Shown here one piece after another: positions 24,878 to 31,862 of a stretch of DNA of 64,000 nucleotides. The notes beneath the pieces were generated by a model. That model was not told where the DNA came from and searched no databases. It was given only the letters and a program-made list of their open reading frames with translations. Where the stretch lies: positions 17,515-81,514 of the forward strand of contig CALVNS010000009.1 of NCBI GenBank assembly GCA_944349855.1. Reading direction: 5' to 3'. How positions within the stretch are numbered: the first letter of the stretch is position 1; each line of letters opens with the position of its first letter. Made by a program: the position numbers and the translations under genes. The DNA is from an uncultured Eubacteriales bacterium. GTDB lineage: Bacteria; Bacillota; Clostridia; Christensenellales; Aristaeellaceae.

Positions 24878-25397
24878 TTTCGCCCGCATCCGGTTCAGCA
24901 TCCGCCAGAGCAGCATCCGCCACTTCTTCCTCACGCTTACGCGCCTCCTTCACAACCTCGCGCACAATGCGCATGTTGTTCCACGTCTTGACGAAGTGCA
25001 TTGCGACGTTGTATTCGTGCTTCGGGATCTCCGCAAGGGCAGTAATGCCGTAGTTGGAAAGCACATCCTTCTTGATGATCCCCGCCAGCTTGCGTATGGC
25101 CTGGGGATCGGAAATGGAGGACTTGTCCAGCAGCTCAAGGGCATGTTCCTTCATCGCCGCGCTCAGATACCGCGCCTGCTGGCGGGTGACGGGCGTATTC
25201 AGGCGAATTTGCCGTTCCAGGGCCTCCAGCCGGTCGTTCTGTACCTGTTGGGCCGCTGAAAGCTGATGTAGGGCAGCGGTGTTGTTTTCCAGCAGCTTGG
25301 CCATGGCCTCGACCAGCGGTCCCATCATCTGCTGAACGATGGCCGGGATCACCTGGGCCTGTTCCGGCGTAAGGGTGGACAGGGCCTTTTCATCCAT
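24867..25397 (-). CDS. ORF6C-domain phage protein
   Basis: A 176-residue protein whose C-terminal half (about 85-150) matches the ORF6C domain, with HALELLDKSSISDPQAIRKL and KKDVLSNYGI. Its N-terminal half is a coiled coil. ORF6C is a DNA-binding-associated phage domain found next to antirepressor-type modules. The gene overlaps the upstream DUF3102 gene. It is probably an early regulator. Confidence 0.8.
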   Translation of the reverse strand: MDEKALSTLTPEQAQVIPAIVQQMMGPLVEAMAKLLENNTAALHQLSAAQQVQNDRLEALERQIRLNTPVTRQQARYLSAAMKEHALELLDKSSISDPQAIRKLAGIIKKDVLSNYGITALAEIPKHEYNVAMHFVKTWNNMRIVREVVKEARKREEEVADAALADAEPDAGENGL

Positions 25398-26343
25398 GGA
25401 TTTCTACCTCCTCGCATGCGACGGTATTCATTGCCTGGCGGGCGTTGGCTGCCCAGCCCTCGACGGTACGCAGCAGCTCGTCATAGGCATTCTTTTCAGA
25501 TAGCGTCATCGCGCTGAATGCATGACCCATATGGGGCATCCGGGCGCATGTCCCGATGAATTGCCGCACGGCGCTTGCGAAAACATCAAGGGTCAATTCG
25601 TCCACGGGTACGCGCTCGGCGTCGCCCTTGGCAGCTACACTCTGCATGGTCAGCAGTTCGCTCCGCACGCTGTCGTACTGGCGCTGGGCATCTTCGATAA
25701 GCTCGTTCTGCTCCTCAATCTCGCGGGCCAGGTCGGCATTTTCCCGGCGCAGACGTTGGACTTCTTGCAATGCAGCACGGCCCTCATGGGCGATCCGCGC
25801 AAGCTCCCGCTGCTGCTCGTCAATGGTGTTTTGCTTGGCTGCCAGCTTGTCCATAATGTGATCCGGCACTTTGCCGGCGTCCTGCTCAAGTTCGCGGGCG
25901 CGATCCTCGGCTCTCTTGCGGGCTTTCCGCTCCTCGGCAAGTTCAATGCCCGCTTCCTCGCGCACCTTCCGCACGGCCTCCTCTACCTCGCGGGTGGTCA
26001 TGCCTGAAACGTCGTTTTCAGACAAAAACTGCTCCTCTGTGCCGGCAGGAAGGGCGAGGAGCTTGAATATCTTGCCGCGTTCACCGATCTGCGCAACGGC
26101 GGCATTGTCGCCAAAGCGGGCATAGGCCTGCATGAATACCTGGGCATAGCGCACGCTGCAACCGGCGTTTTCCCTGATCCACTGTTCCCATTCGCCATGC
26201 TTTACCAGGGGCTTCGCCTCAGTAAGAACACGGCCAAGCTGGATCATGCCGTTTGCGATGCACTTGGCGTAATACTGGGCCTCTTGGGCAAGCCCACCCA
26301 GCACGGTGATTTCGGTCCTGCTTTGTTTGGTAAGTTCGTTCAT
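25390..26343 (-). CDS. DUF3102 phage protein with long coiled coil
   Basis: A 317-residue protein. Residues 15-115 match DUF3102 (KCIANGMIQLGRVLTEAKPL, HGEWEQWIRENAGCS), and residues 115-240 form a long charged coiled coil. DUF3102 proteins occur in replication/partition regions of phages and elements and include a KfrA/ParB-like helix-turn-helix look. A weak AAAGG site lies ten bases before the ATG at 26343. It overlaps the ORF6C gene downstream. Confidence 0.78.
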   Translation of the reverse strand: MNELTKQSRTEITVLGGLAQEAQYYAKCIANGMIQLGRVLTEAKPLVKHGEWEQWIRENAGCSVRYAQVFMQAYARFGDNAAVAQIGERGKIFKLLALPAGTEEQFLSENDVSGMTTREVEEAVRKVREEAGIELAEERKARKRAEDRARELEQDAGKVPDHIMDKLAAKQNTIDEQQRELARIAHEGRAALQEVQRLRRENADLAREIEEQNELIEDAQRQYDSVRSELLTMQSVAAKGDAERVPVDELTLDVFASAVRQFIGTCARMPHMGHAFSAMTLSEKNAYDELLRTVEGWAANARQAMNTVACEEVEIHG

Positions 26344-26379
26344 TCGACATGACCCTTTCTCTGTCTCGGGAAAAAATTC

Positions 26380-26408
26380 TTTTCAATGTCTGCGTTTCGT
26401 GGTATAAT
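26380..26408 (+). promoter_or_regulatory. Plus-strand promoter of candidate small RNA
   Basis: An extended -10 TGGTATAAT (hexamer 26403-26408) lies 17 bases after a poor -35 TTTTCA (26380-26385). It points against the surrounding early genes. Transcription would begin near 26414-26416. Confidence 0.55.
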
Positions 26409-26411
26409 AAC

Positions 26412-26481
26412 GACGGAAATTGATGCAAGTCGAGCGATTTCCACCGTCCGTAGTTATTGCGAGTAGCTACGGGCATTTTTT
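26412..26481 (+). ncRNA. Candidate small phage RNA with intrinsic terminator
   Basis: Downstream of the plus-strand promoter lie two hairpins. The first pairs GGAAAT (26415-26420) with ATTTCC (26437-26442), with GAC/GTC extending it past a bulge. The second pairs CCGTAG (26448-26453) with CTACGG (26467-26472) and is followed by six T (26476-26481), a normal intrinsic terminator. The transcript would be about 65 nt, with no open frame. Its 3' stem overlaps the last codon of the convergent DUF551 gene, so it could act antisense or in trans. No homologous RNA family is recognised. Confidence 0.55.
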
Positions 26482-26859
26482 GTTGTTTTCTTGCGGTTCC
26501 TTAAAATCGCTCGGCGGCGGCGGCAGCGGAAGCCAGTGCGTCAGGTCGTTGTTCCGTTGGAACTGGTGGAACCCCGTTACGCTGATCTCGTCGTACCTGC
26601 TTCGCGCCACAACGCAGTTGAACACGTCGCTGTCTTCCCTGGTCGGCTTTCTGTCCGTCGCTGCGATCCATGGGGCATCCAGGCCATCGGCGATACGTAA
26701 CCAATACAAGTTGAACGAGTTCCCGGGGAAATCGTCCCATTGCGTAAGCATGACGCCCTGATATGCGTGCCATGCGAAGACCTTGCCGTCTGCGTCGCCG
26801 TCGGCCTCGGCGGGCAGGCGGCTTTCCCTGTGAATCCATCCGTTAGTCATTTTTGTCAT
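26467..26859 (-). CDS. DUF551-like phage protein
   Basis: A 130-residue protein ending in the hallmark HWLPLPPPPSDFKE of DUF551-type phage proteins, with an early WIHRESRLPAEADG segment. The function of the family is unknown. The ATG at 26859 follows AAGGAAA and overlaps the gene before it. Its stop overlaps the terminator stem of the plus-strand RNA. Confidence 0.75.
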   Translation of the reverse strand: MTKMTNGWIHRESRLPAEADGDADGKVFAWHAYQGVMLTQWDDFPGNSFNLYWLRIADGLDAPWIAATDRKPTREDSDVFNCVVARSRYDEISVTGFHQFQRNNDLTHWLPLPPPPSDFKEPQENNKKCP

Positions 26860-27127
26860 CTGCCGTTTCCTTCGGCATCGTAACGCTCACGCCACGCTCC
26901 GCAAGGGCGGCAATCCATAGCTGTTTCACATGCTCGTCGCAATGGGCCATGGCGTCGGCCCAGGTGGGGAAACGGCCGTGTTGCTGCCGGAACTTCATCT
27001 GGTAGTACAGGCTGTCGCGGTTATGCGGTTGATCCGGCTCGTGATCTACCGCACATATCGGGCATACGCCAGGCTTCGGCGGTAGGATTACCACGCTCTC
27101 AAAAGGGATTTCTTTGATCTTAACCAT
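26843..27127 (-). CDS. Small phage protein with CPIC motif
   Basis: A 94-residue protein beginning MVKIKEIPFESVVILPPKPG. It carries CPICAVDHEPDQPHNR and GRFPTWADAMAHC, which suggest a zinc-binding fold; such proteins often accompany phage ThyX genes. The ATG at 27127 is chosen for its upstream GGAGG; it overlaps the end of thyX. Function unknown. Confidence 0.68.
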   Translation of the reverse strand: MVKIKEIPFESVVILPPKPGVCPICAVDHEPDQPHNRDSLYYQMKFRQQHGRFPTWADAMAHCDEHVKQLWIAALAERGVSVTMPKETADDKND

Positions 27128-27782
27128 GCCGTAAGGCCTCCACCAGATCGCCGAATAGGGGTGGAAGATGGACAGCCATTGCACGGAGTAGCGGCAGCGC
27201 GACTTCGCGCATCTGCGGGTGAGGGGCGCCTGTTACCCCGATCGCGCGTAGTTTGAAGAAATGCCGCCATTCGCGGATGTTGGCCGTCATGACGACCTCG
27301 GTTTTCGTACTGGTGGGCAACACATCGCGTGCCATCTGCGGCGTATCGCCAATCTCAAGCAGATCGAAGTATGCTTTTTCGCATGCCTCGCAGGATTTTT
27401 TCCATACGTCGTAGGAAGGGGAACCCTTGCGCCAGAAGCACGGCTCAATCACCGTGATCTCCCTTCCAAACTGATCTTTGGCATAGTTGCAGTAGCGCGT
27501 GCTTTCCTGGGCAAAGCTGGCAAGGCGATGCCTCACAAGCTCATGGCTGACGCCGCGGTCTACGATGAATCGCACCGTCATGTCGGCGTGCTCCAGCATG
27601 GCCTCATGGCCGCGAGATACCAGTGCCTTGATGAACGTCTCGGCGGTGTCCTCGCCGATCTTGTACTCGGTTTTGTAGCACACGCGGCCCGCCTGTTCGA
27701 TGGCGCTGTAAATCGCCTTTCGGCTGGCATTGTCCATCTTCTGCGGCCGCATCACTTCAAATCCAGCCTGAATGATTCTCAA
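27120..27782 (-). CDS. thyX: Flavin-dependent thymidylate synthase ThyX
   Basis: A 220-residue ThyX. It makes dTMP from dUMP with methylenetetrahydrofolate, using FAD. The diagnostic RHRxxSxxxxSxR motif appears as RHRLASFAQESTR at 84-96. A TTG start at 27782 (product M-RIIQAGFEV) is preferred because AGAGGG lies nine bases upstream; a TTG two codons earlier is only three bases from that site. It likely supplies dTTP during phage replication. Confidence 0.92.
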   Translation of the reverse strand: MRIIQAGFEVMRPQKMDNASRKAIYSAIEQAGRVCYKTEYKIGEDTAETFIKALVSRGHEAMLEHADMTVRFIVDRGVSHELVRHRLASFAQESTRYCNYAKDQFGREITVIEPCFWRKGSPSYDVWKKSCEACEKAYFDLLEIGDTPQMARDVLPTSTKTEVVMTANIREWRHFFKLRAIGVTGAPHPQMREVALPLLRAMAVHLPPLFGDLVEALRHG

Positions 27783-27812
27783 CCTCAAACACCCTCTTTC
27801 GTTTTTTCGATA

Positions 27813-27886
27813 TGGAGCTGCCGGCAGGAATCGAACCCGCGTCCCCTGGTTACAGATCAGGCGCTTTCCCTCTAAGCCACGGCAGC
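27813..27886 (-). tRNA. tRNA-Thr (anticodon TGT, atypical)
   Basis: A 74-nt cloverleaf: perfect 7-bp acceptor stem, 4-bp D stem, 5-bp T stem with TTCGATT loop, U73 and an encoded CCA. The anticodon loop reads TCTGTAA, giving TGT (Thr). Position 33 is C instead of the near-universal U, and pair 31-39 is A-C, so the anticodon stem is imperfect. It lies 31 bases upstream of thyX and is probably cotranscribed. Confidence 0.8.
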
Positions 27887-28328
27887 GTAGTGCCTGCTTT
27901 TTCTGCTCTCAAAGTCAGTTGGGGCAGGCAACCCGTCCTCTCCGTACAGGACTGCGCGGCGTCGCTCTCCGTCGTGTCGCAGTTGCTATCGGTCTGTGTT
28001 CCGTCCGGCTGGTTACGGATGGGTGCGACCCAGCAGCGCGCCCGTCTGTCCGGGCTGTCAAGCGTTGCTGATTTTCCGCTTTGCCATCTGCATCTACGCC
28101 GCAGAAACCGCGCCCGTCTGTCCGGGGTGTCATGCGCTGTCTTCCGCATTGTCACCGTGCGATGTTGACCGTACCCACGGGATCGTAAGGTTTACCTTGC
28201 CGCCTTGCGCCGCAAGTCGCTGTCGAAACCTCAAAGACCGTTGTTTAAGGACGGTTTTTCTCCCAGCGGACGCAATGCCGTGGCGAGGTTTCCCGGCTAG
28301 GTGGGAAACATGCTGAACCGTAAAGCCC
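27887..28328. repeat. Gene-free tRNA interval with duplicated hairpins
   Basis: This interval has no gene that I accept. It contains two copies (28037-28064, 28109-28136), exactly 72 bp apart, of a 28-bp near-identical element. On the minus strand each folds into a GCCCG-GACAGA-CGGGC-type hairpin. A smaller GTCCT/AGGAC hairpin lies near 27940, and ACCGT/ACGGT with a following T-run (28236-28258) could terminate plus-strand reading. Short open frames here lack ribosome sites. Confidence 0.6.
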
Positions 28329-28409
28329 TGGTGAGGATAGCCGGAATCGAACCGGCACCCAACGGAAGATGTACTATATTCCGGGTGGCTGCCAACGGCC
28401 AGTATCCTC
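28329..28409 (-). tRNA. tRNA-like gene with 11-nt anticodon loop
   Basis: An 81-nt sequence has a 7-bp acceptor stem (GAGGATA/TATCCTC), A73, CCA, a canonical GCCGG/CCGGC T arm with TTCGATT loop and a 3-bp D stem with GG in its loop. The anticodon arm, however, is a perfect 5-bp CGGAA/TTCCG stem closed by 11 nt (TATAGTACATC), so no anticodon can be read reliably; GTA or ATA are possible. It may be a degenerate, frameshift-type or non-decoding tRNA. It begins 1 nt inside the end of the upstream gene. Confidence 0.6.
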
Positions 28410-29538
28410 ACGAATGCCCATCTTTCCGGGCCGCTTCATTCTCGCGCTGCATCCGCTCCGCCTTGTAAGCGTTGTATGCCTGCCTGTATCTGTAGCTGTC
28501 CCCGAACACATTCCATGCGGCCTTTACAAGGTTCGGTTCATAGGGTCGTATCTTCTCCAGGTCCTCAACGGCCCTGGAAGATATGGCGCATCCGCAGCAG
28601 CCCGTTCGCTTTAGCCCGTACACCTCGTAAGCGTCCGAGTATCGGATTTTGTAGTGTTCCTTGTACCACGCCTTATCGTCATCTGTCACATAGTACAGAG
28701 GGCGCAGCCGATATGTTCCATCCGCCGTTTCCGTGAAGCACATCGTTGTGCAGTCCTTGCGTGGAACGCTTCGCATCCCACCTTCTGCGCGGCGTTCTCC
28801 GGTAATCACCATGTCGAAATGCTTCTGCACGCTATGTGCAACGGATTTCTTGCATACGTCGCAACACTTGTTGCTGATCTTGAAGGGGATCGGGTGTTCC
28901 TTGATAAAGTCCAGCATCCACTTGCTGGAACCGATGACAAGTTGAATGTCGGGACGCGGATCGCCTGCGCTGTTGCATCCGCAAAGAAAGTTGATGGTCT
29001 GCTCGCATTTGGGATAGCGCTCTTTAAGCTCGCGCCGCTTGATTGCTTTATCTTCCGCCAGTGCGTATTCATCGGCAATGGACAGGGGAACGCCCTTCTT
29101 TTGAACGCCCTCCAGACCGGCGCTCATGATCTTCGATACAAATGGCACGCCGTATTCCCGGACGGCTTGAACAATGTTCTTCTTCGGCCTGTAAGCGTGA
29201 ATTTCTACGCCATATTTTTCCGCCACTTCCTTCACATGGCGTTTTGTCGCTTCCATTTCCAATCCCGTGTTGAAAAATCCATAGTGGATGTCCGGAAGAC
29301 CGTAGAATGTCCGCACGCGCTCCACCAAATCAATCAATATGTCGCTGTCGCTTCCGCCGCTGTAGGAAAGCATCGCCCTTGGGTGCTCAATCAACCTCTT
29401 TGCAATAATTGCCTCGATTGCCATAAACTTGCGCGGCGCGTTGAAGTCCGCATATGCGGGCCGGTCTGTGTATACCCTGCTATGCAATGGCATTGGCTTC
29501 GCGTTGGACTTCTTGGGTTGGTTGTTTTCCATTACCAC
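28408..29538 (-). CDS. PAPS-reductase-like PP-loop protein
   Basis: A 376-residue adenine-nucleotide alpha-hydrolase superfamily protein. The PP-loop SGGSDSD lies at 60-66, and Cys-rich regions follow (NFLCGCNSAG, NKCCDVCKK, RTGCCGCAIS), which may hold an iron-sulfur cluster. It is similar to phosphoadenosine phosphosulfate reductase-like phage proteins. Its substrate is unknown; thiolation of nucleic acid or sulfate chemistry are both possible. A GTG start at 29538 lies five bases after AGAGGTG; an ATG two codons on is the alternative. Its stop touches the tRNA-like gene. Confidence 0.8.
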   Translation of the reverse strand: MVMENNQPKKSNAKPMPLHSRVYTDRPAYADFNAPRKFMAIEAIIAKRLIEHPRAMLSYSGGSDSDILIDLVERVRTFYGLPDIHYGFFNTGLEMEATKRHVKEVAEKYGVEIHAYRPKKNIVQAVREYGVPFVSKIMSAGLEGVQKKGVPLSIADEYALAEDKAIKRRELKERYPKCEQTINFLCGCNSAGDPRPDIQLVIGSSKWMLDFIKEHPIPFKISNKCCDVCKKSVAHSVQKHFDMVITGERRAEGGMRSVPRKDCTTMCFTETADGTYRLRPLYYVTDDDKAWYKEHYKIRYSDAYEVYGLKRTGCCGCAISSRAVEDLEKIRPYEPNLVKAAWNVFGDSYRYRQAYNAYKAERMQRENEAARKDGHS

Positions 29539-29588
29539 GTCTACACCTCTCGTATCTCAATCCCGGCCATAAAAGGCCATCTTTTACC

Positions 29589-29804
29589 TCATACAGCCAC
29601 GCCGGCAGCTTCGCACGCTGCCTTGTATCTGCGCATGCGCTCTGCCAGCAGCTTCCCGATGTCCCGCGTCAGCTTCTCCTCGGCCTCCTCCGCGCCGTCT
29701 TCCGCCTTGATGTACAGCGGTACGGCGGGCAGAAAATCTCCGGTTGCGGGATCGCGCAGGGCTGTAACGCCCACCTGGATGAATCGTTCCTGCTTTGCCA
29801 TCAT
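29589..29804 (-). CDS. Small hypothetical early protein
   Basis: A 71-residue protein beginning MMAKQERFIQVGVTALRDP. The C-terminal half is helical (EEKLTRDIGKLLAERMRRYK). Its start overlaps the Cro-like gene stop by one base, so it is translated with it, as second gene of the early operon. No family recognised. Confidence 0.55.
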   Translation of the reverse strand: MMAKQERFIQVGVTALRDPATGDFLPAVPLYIKAEDGAEEAEEKLTRDIGKLLAERMRRYKAACEAAGVAV

Positions 29805-30022
29805 TACACCGCCTTTGCGCTCATAGGATCGCAGCGAGAAAACAGATACCGTGCGTTGTACTCAGGCAGTAAAGACTCCATAATTTTTTCCGCTTCCGGG
29901 TAAGTGAAGTCGGTAAGGCCCATAAGCTTGTTATACGCTGTCTTTTCGGACACGTTCAGGAAGTCCGCAAAGGCTTTAGTGGAAATCCCCTTGGCGGTAA
30001 GAACATTTTTGATATTGAGCAA
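29804..30022 (-). CDS. Cro-like helix-turn-helix regulator
   Basis: A 72-residue Xre-type protein that reads away from the repressor. The HTH is visible in TKAFADFLNVSEKTAYNKLMG. I choose the TTG at 30022 because GGAGG lies eight bases before it; a GTG two codons upstream is too close to that site. It is first in the early operon and should compete with the repressor at the shared operators. Confidence 0.75.
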   Translation of the reverse strand: MLNIKNVLTAKGISTKAFADFLNVSEKTAYNKLMGLTDFTYPEAEKIMESLLPEYNARYLFSRCDPMSAKAV

Positions 30023-30038
30023 AATCACCACCTCCAAT

Positions 30039-30114
30039 TACCCCTGCTCGTATATCTATGCCTATAATATACCCTTGCACGTACTTTGTCAATAGTTTTT
30101 TACCGTTAATCGTA
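30039..30114. promoter_or_regulatory. Three operator sites at exact 31-bp spacing
   Basis: Fourteen-base sites start at 30039 (TACCCCTGCTCGTA), 30070 (TACCCTTGCACGTA) and 30101 (TACCGTTAATCGTA). All share TACC-N6-CGTA, an imperfect dyad. The middle site occupies the spacer of the early promoter, the first lies after its start point, and the third lies between both -35 boxes. This is a lambda-like switch geometry. Confidence 0.75.
30064..30092 (-). promoter_or_regulatory. Early (Cro-side) promoter
   Basis: A consensus -35 TTGACA (30092-30087), 17-bp spacer and -10 TATTAT (30069-30064) read leftward to the Cro-like gene and early operon. The middle operator sits exactly in the spacer, so the repressor would block it. 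Confidence 0.85.
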
Positions 30115-30123
30115 ATTTTTTAC

Positions 30124-30151
30124 TTGACCAAATGGCAACCGATGATATAAT
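30124..30151 (+). promoter_or_regulatory. Repressor promoter
   Basis: TTGACC (30124-30129), a 16-bp spacer and TATAAT (30146-30151) precede the repressor gene by 30 bases. The third operator ends ten bases before the -35. Confidence 0.8.
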
Positions 30152-30180
30152 TAAAGAAGAAAACACTTCGGAGGCGTGAG

Positions 30181-30555
30181 ATGGATTTTTTAGAGAAGGT
30201 CAACCTGCTCATGCAGGAACAAAAATTGAATAGGCATACGCTTTCGGAAGCCTGCGGGATTCCGTACACAACAATAGATGGATGGTTTAAGAAGGGATAC
30301 GAAGGAGCAAAGGTCAGCACGCTCATTAAACTTGCCGACTATTTTTCCGTAGAGCTTGATTATCTCGTCAGACCCTCTATCACGGATCGCAACTATGGCA
30401 GGCAGATCGAAGCCATAGGCGTAGAAGAAAAAGAACTCCTGACCATCTATCGTTCTATGAACGACATGGGTAGGAGCCTGATGATGAATACCGCACGCAC
30501 CTTTGCCGGGAATCCCGACATGCAAAAAGAAAAGAAAAGCGCGTCGGCAATATGA
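30181..30555 (+). CDS. CI-like Xre repressor without peptidase domain
   Basis: A 124-residue repressor. Residues 1-62 are an Xre helix-turn-helix (NRHTLSEACGIPYTTIDGWF, STLIKLADYFSVELDYLV). The rest is a short helical tail (KELLTIYRSMNDMGRSLMM), with no S24 autoprotease, so induction would not proceed by RecA-stimulated self-cleavage of this protein. A GGAGG site precedes the ATG. It should bind the three operators upstream and maintain lysogeny. Confidence 0.85.
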   Translation: MDFLEKVNLLMQEQKLNRHTLSEACGIPYTTIDGWFKKGYEGAKVSTLIKLADYFSVELDYLVRPSITDRNYGRQIEAIGVEEKELLTIYRSMNDMGRSLMMNTARTFAGNPDMQKEKKSASAI

Positions 30556-30586
30556 TATTCGTCGATTTTGAAAAGAGGTGATGCCT

Positions 30587-31738
30587 TTGGCAATTTGCGT
30601 TTGCATCATCATCGCTTCAATCCTGTTTATCATATACGCTATATATCAGGGCGTCGTTGCAGAGCGTCGCAGACAGGCTCTTGTGCGGCATCACGAATTG
30701 AGTTGGAAATTCACAAATAAGGGATCAGATACCAATAGTCTTAAAACGGCAAAAGAGTGCTTGTATACACTATCCAGCAGCTACGAAGATATAAAGGGGT
30801 ACACAAATGCCAATGAGCGTTTCTGTTATGAAGATGACATCGAAGAAATCAGGCAGAACGCCGAAGGTATAGCAGAAGAAAAATGGAGAAAAAAAGCAGA
30901 TTCTTATCTTTTGAAAATCGAACAGGCATATGACGCGATTGCGTACTACAATTTCCAGACCGTTGAAAAGGCTTATAAATCCAAAAACATTCTGATAAAG
31001 GCATATGATGACTTGTTCGATTGGACCAGAATGTGCCATGAGGAAAACGGGGATATATGGAAAGACATAAACATATGGAATGAAGCCCAAGAAGATGTGG
31101 GTGCGATTCTTGAACGCTACGACCATTATGTTCTGTGGAACGAGCAAACCGGTAGTGCCGCTACTGTTCGCCAGCAGCTTATAGCAACATTAGATAAGCG
31201 AATCGAAATGATGCGCCCTGAATACCAGCGCAAAACGAAGCTGCGTTCCCTGATCATGCAAAAGATAGGCAGCCATGGAACTGTGCAAAGAAGCCACCTT
31301 CTCAAGACGCATTTCGATGGGTTTGTCACAGGAGAGATAACCGCTTGCTATAAAGGCCTTCTGAAAGAACACGCCGTTATCGAATATAAACAAGGCTCTG
31401 TATACTTCGTTGTCTTGTCAGATGCCGCTGCAAAAAAATACTCGCCAGCCAAGAAAACAAACCAGAAGCCAACAAAAGAAAATTCTCAGCCCGCAGAAGG
31501 GGCGGAGAAGGAGCATGGTATGATTGCTTCAAGGACAAGACTTCTTTACAGGGAACTTCTTCGCCATTTTGACGAGGAGGGGATTGAATATGTCGATAAA
31601 ACCGTTAGTGGCGGTGGTTTATACTTTTTTAGCGAAACAGAAGCCGAGAATTTGAGAATGAAGGATTATCCCGTGTTCTTTGCTGAGAAAGGAACCAAAG
31701 GGACAGGTCATCGTCCGGCCTGGTATATCAGGCTTTAA
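30587..31738 (+). CDS. Membrane-anchored unknown protein of lysogeny module
   Basis: A 383-residue protein from a TTG at 30587, eight bases after AGAGG; an ATG at 30581 is too close to that site. Residues 1-22 form one transmembrane segment, followed by basic residues, so the bulk is cytosolic. A charged helical region spans 30-190. A winged-helix-like segment near 215-275 (MQKIGSHGTVQRSHLLKTHF) precedes a linker. The last 60 residues (EYVDKTVSGGGLYFF ... RPAWYIRL) resemble a small C-terminal domain attached to several DNA-acting enzymes. It is cotranscribed with the repressor, so is expressed in the lysogen; superinfection exclusion is a guess. Confidence 0.7.
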   Translation: MAICVCIIIASILFIIYAIYQGVVAERRRQALVRHHELSWKFTNKGSDTNSLKTAKECLYTLSSSYEDIKGYTNANERFCYEDDIEEIRQNAEGIAEEKWRKKADSYLLKIEQAYDAIAYYNFQTVEKAYKSKNILIKAYDDLFDWTRMCHEENGDIWKDINIWNEAQEDVGAILERYDHYVLWNEQTGSAATVRQQLIATLDKRIEMMRPEYQRKTKLRSLIMQKIGSHGTVQRSHLLKTHFDGFVTGEITACYKGLLKEHAVIEYKQGSVYFVVLSDAAAKKYSPAKKTNQKPTKENSQPAEGAEKEHGMIASRTRLLYRELLRHFDEEGIEYVDKTVSGGGLYFFSETEAENLRMKDYPVFFAEKGTKGTGHRPAWYIRL

Positions 31739-31862
31739 TAAAAAATTCGCCCAGACTGCTACCTGTGCGGATCAAATGCAAGGGAAACGCAATCGCCGCG
31801 AAGCGCTTTCCGCGGCCAGCATATCGCATGCTGCCTGTGTTGAGAGCCGGAGAGGATGAAGC

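Noticed and set aside
27850-28155. Short minus-strand frames with PDRRAR-like repeats in the tRNA interval
   Set aside because: No ribosome sites; the protein repeat only mirrors the duplicated hairpin DNA.
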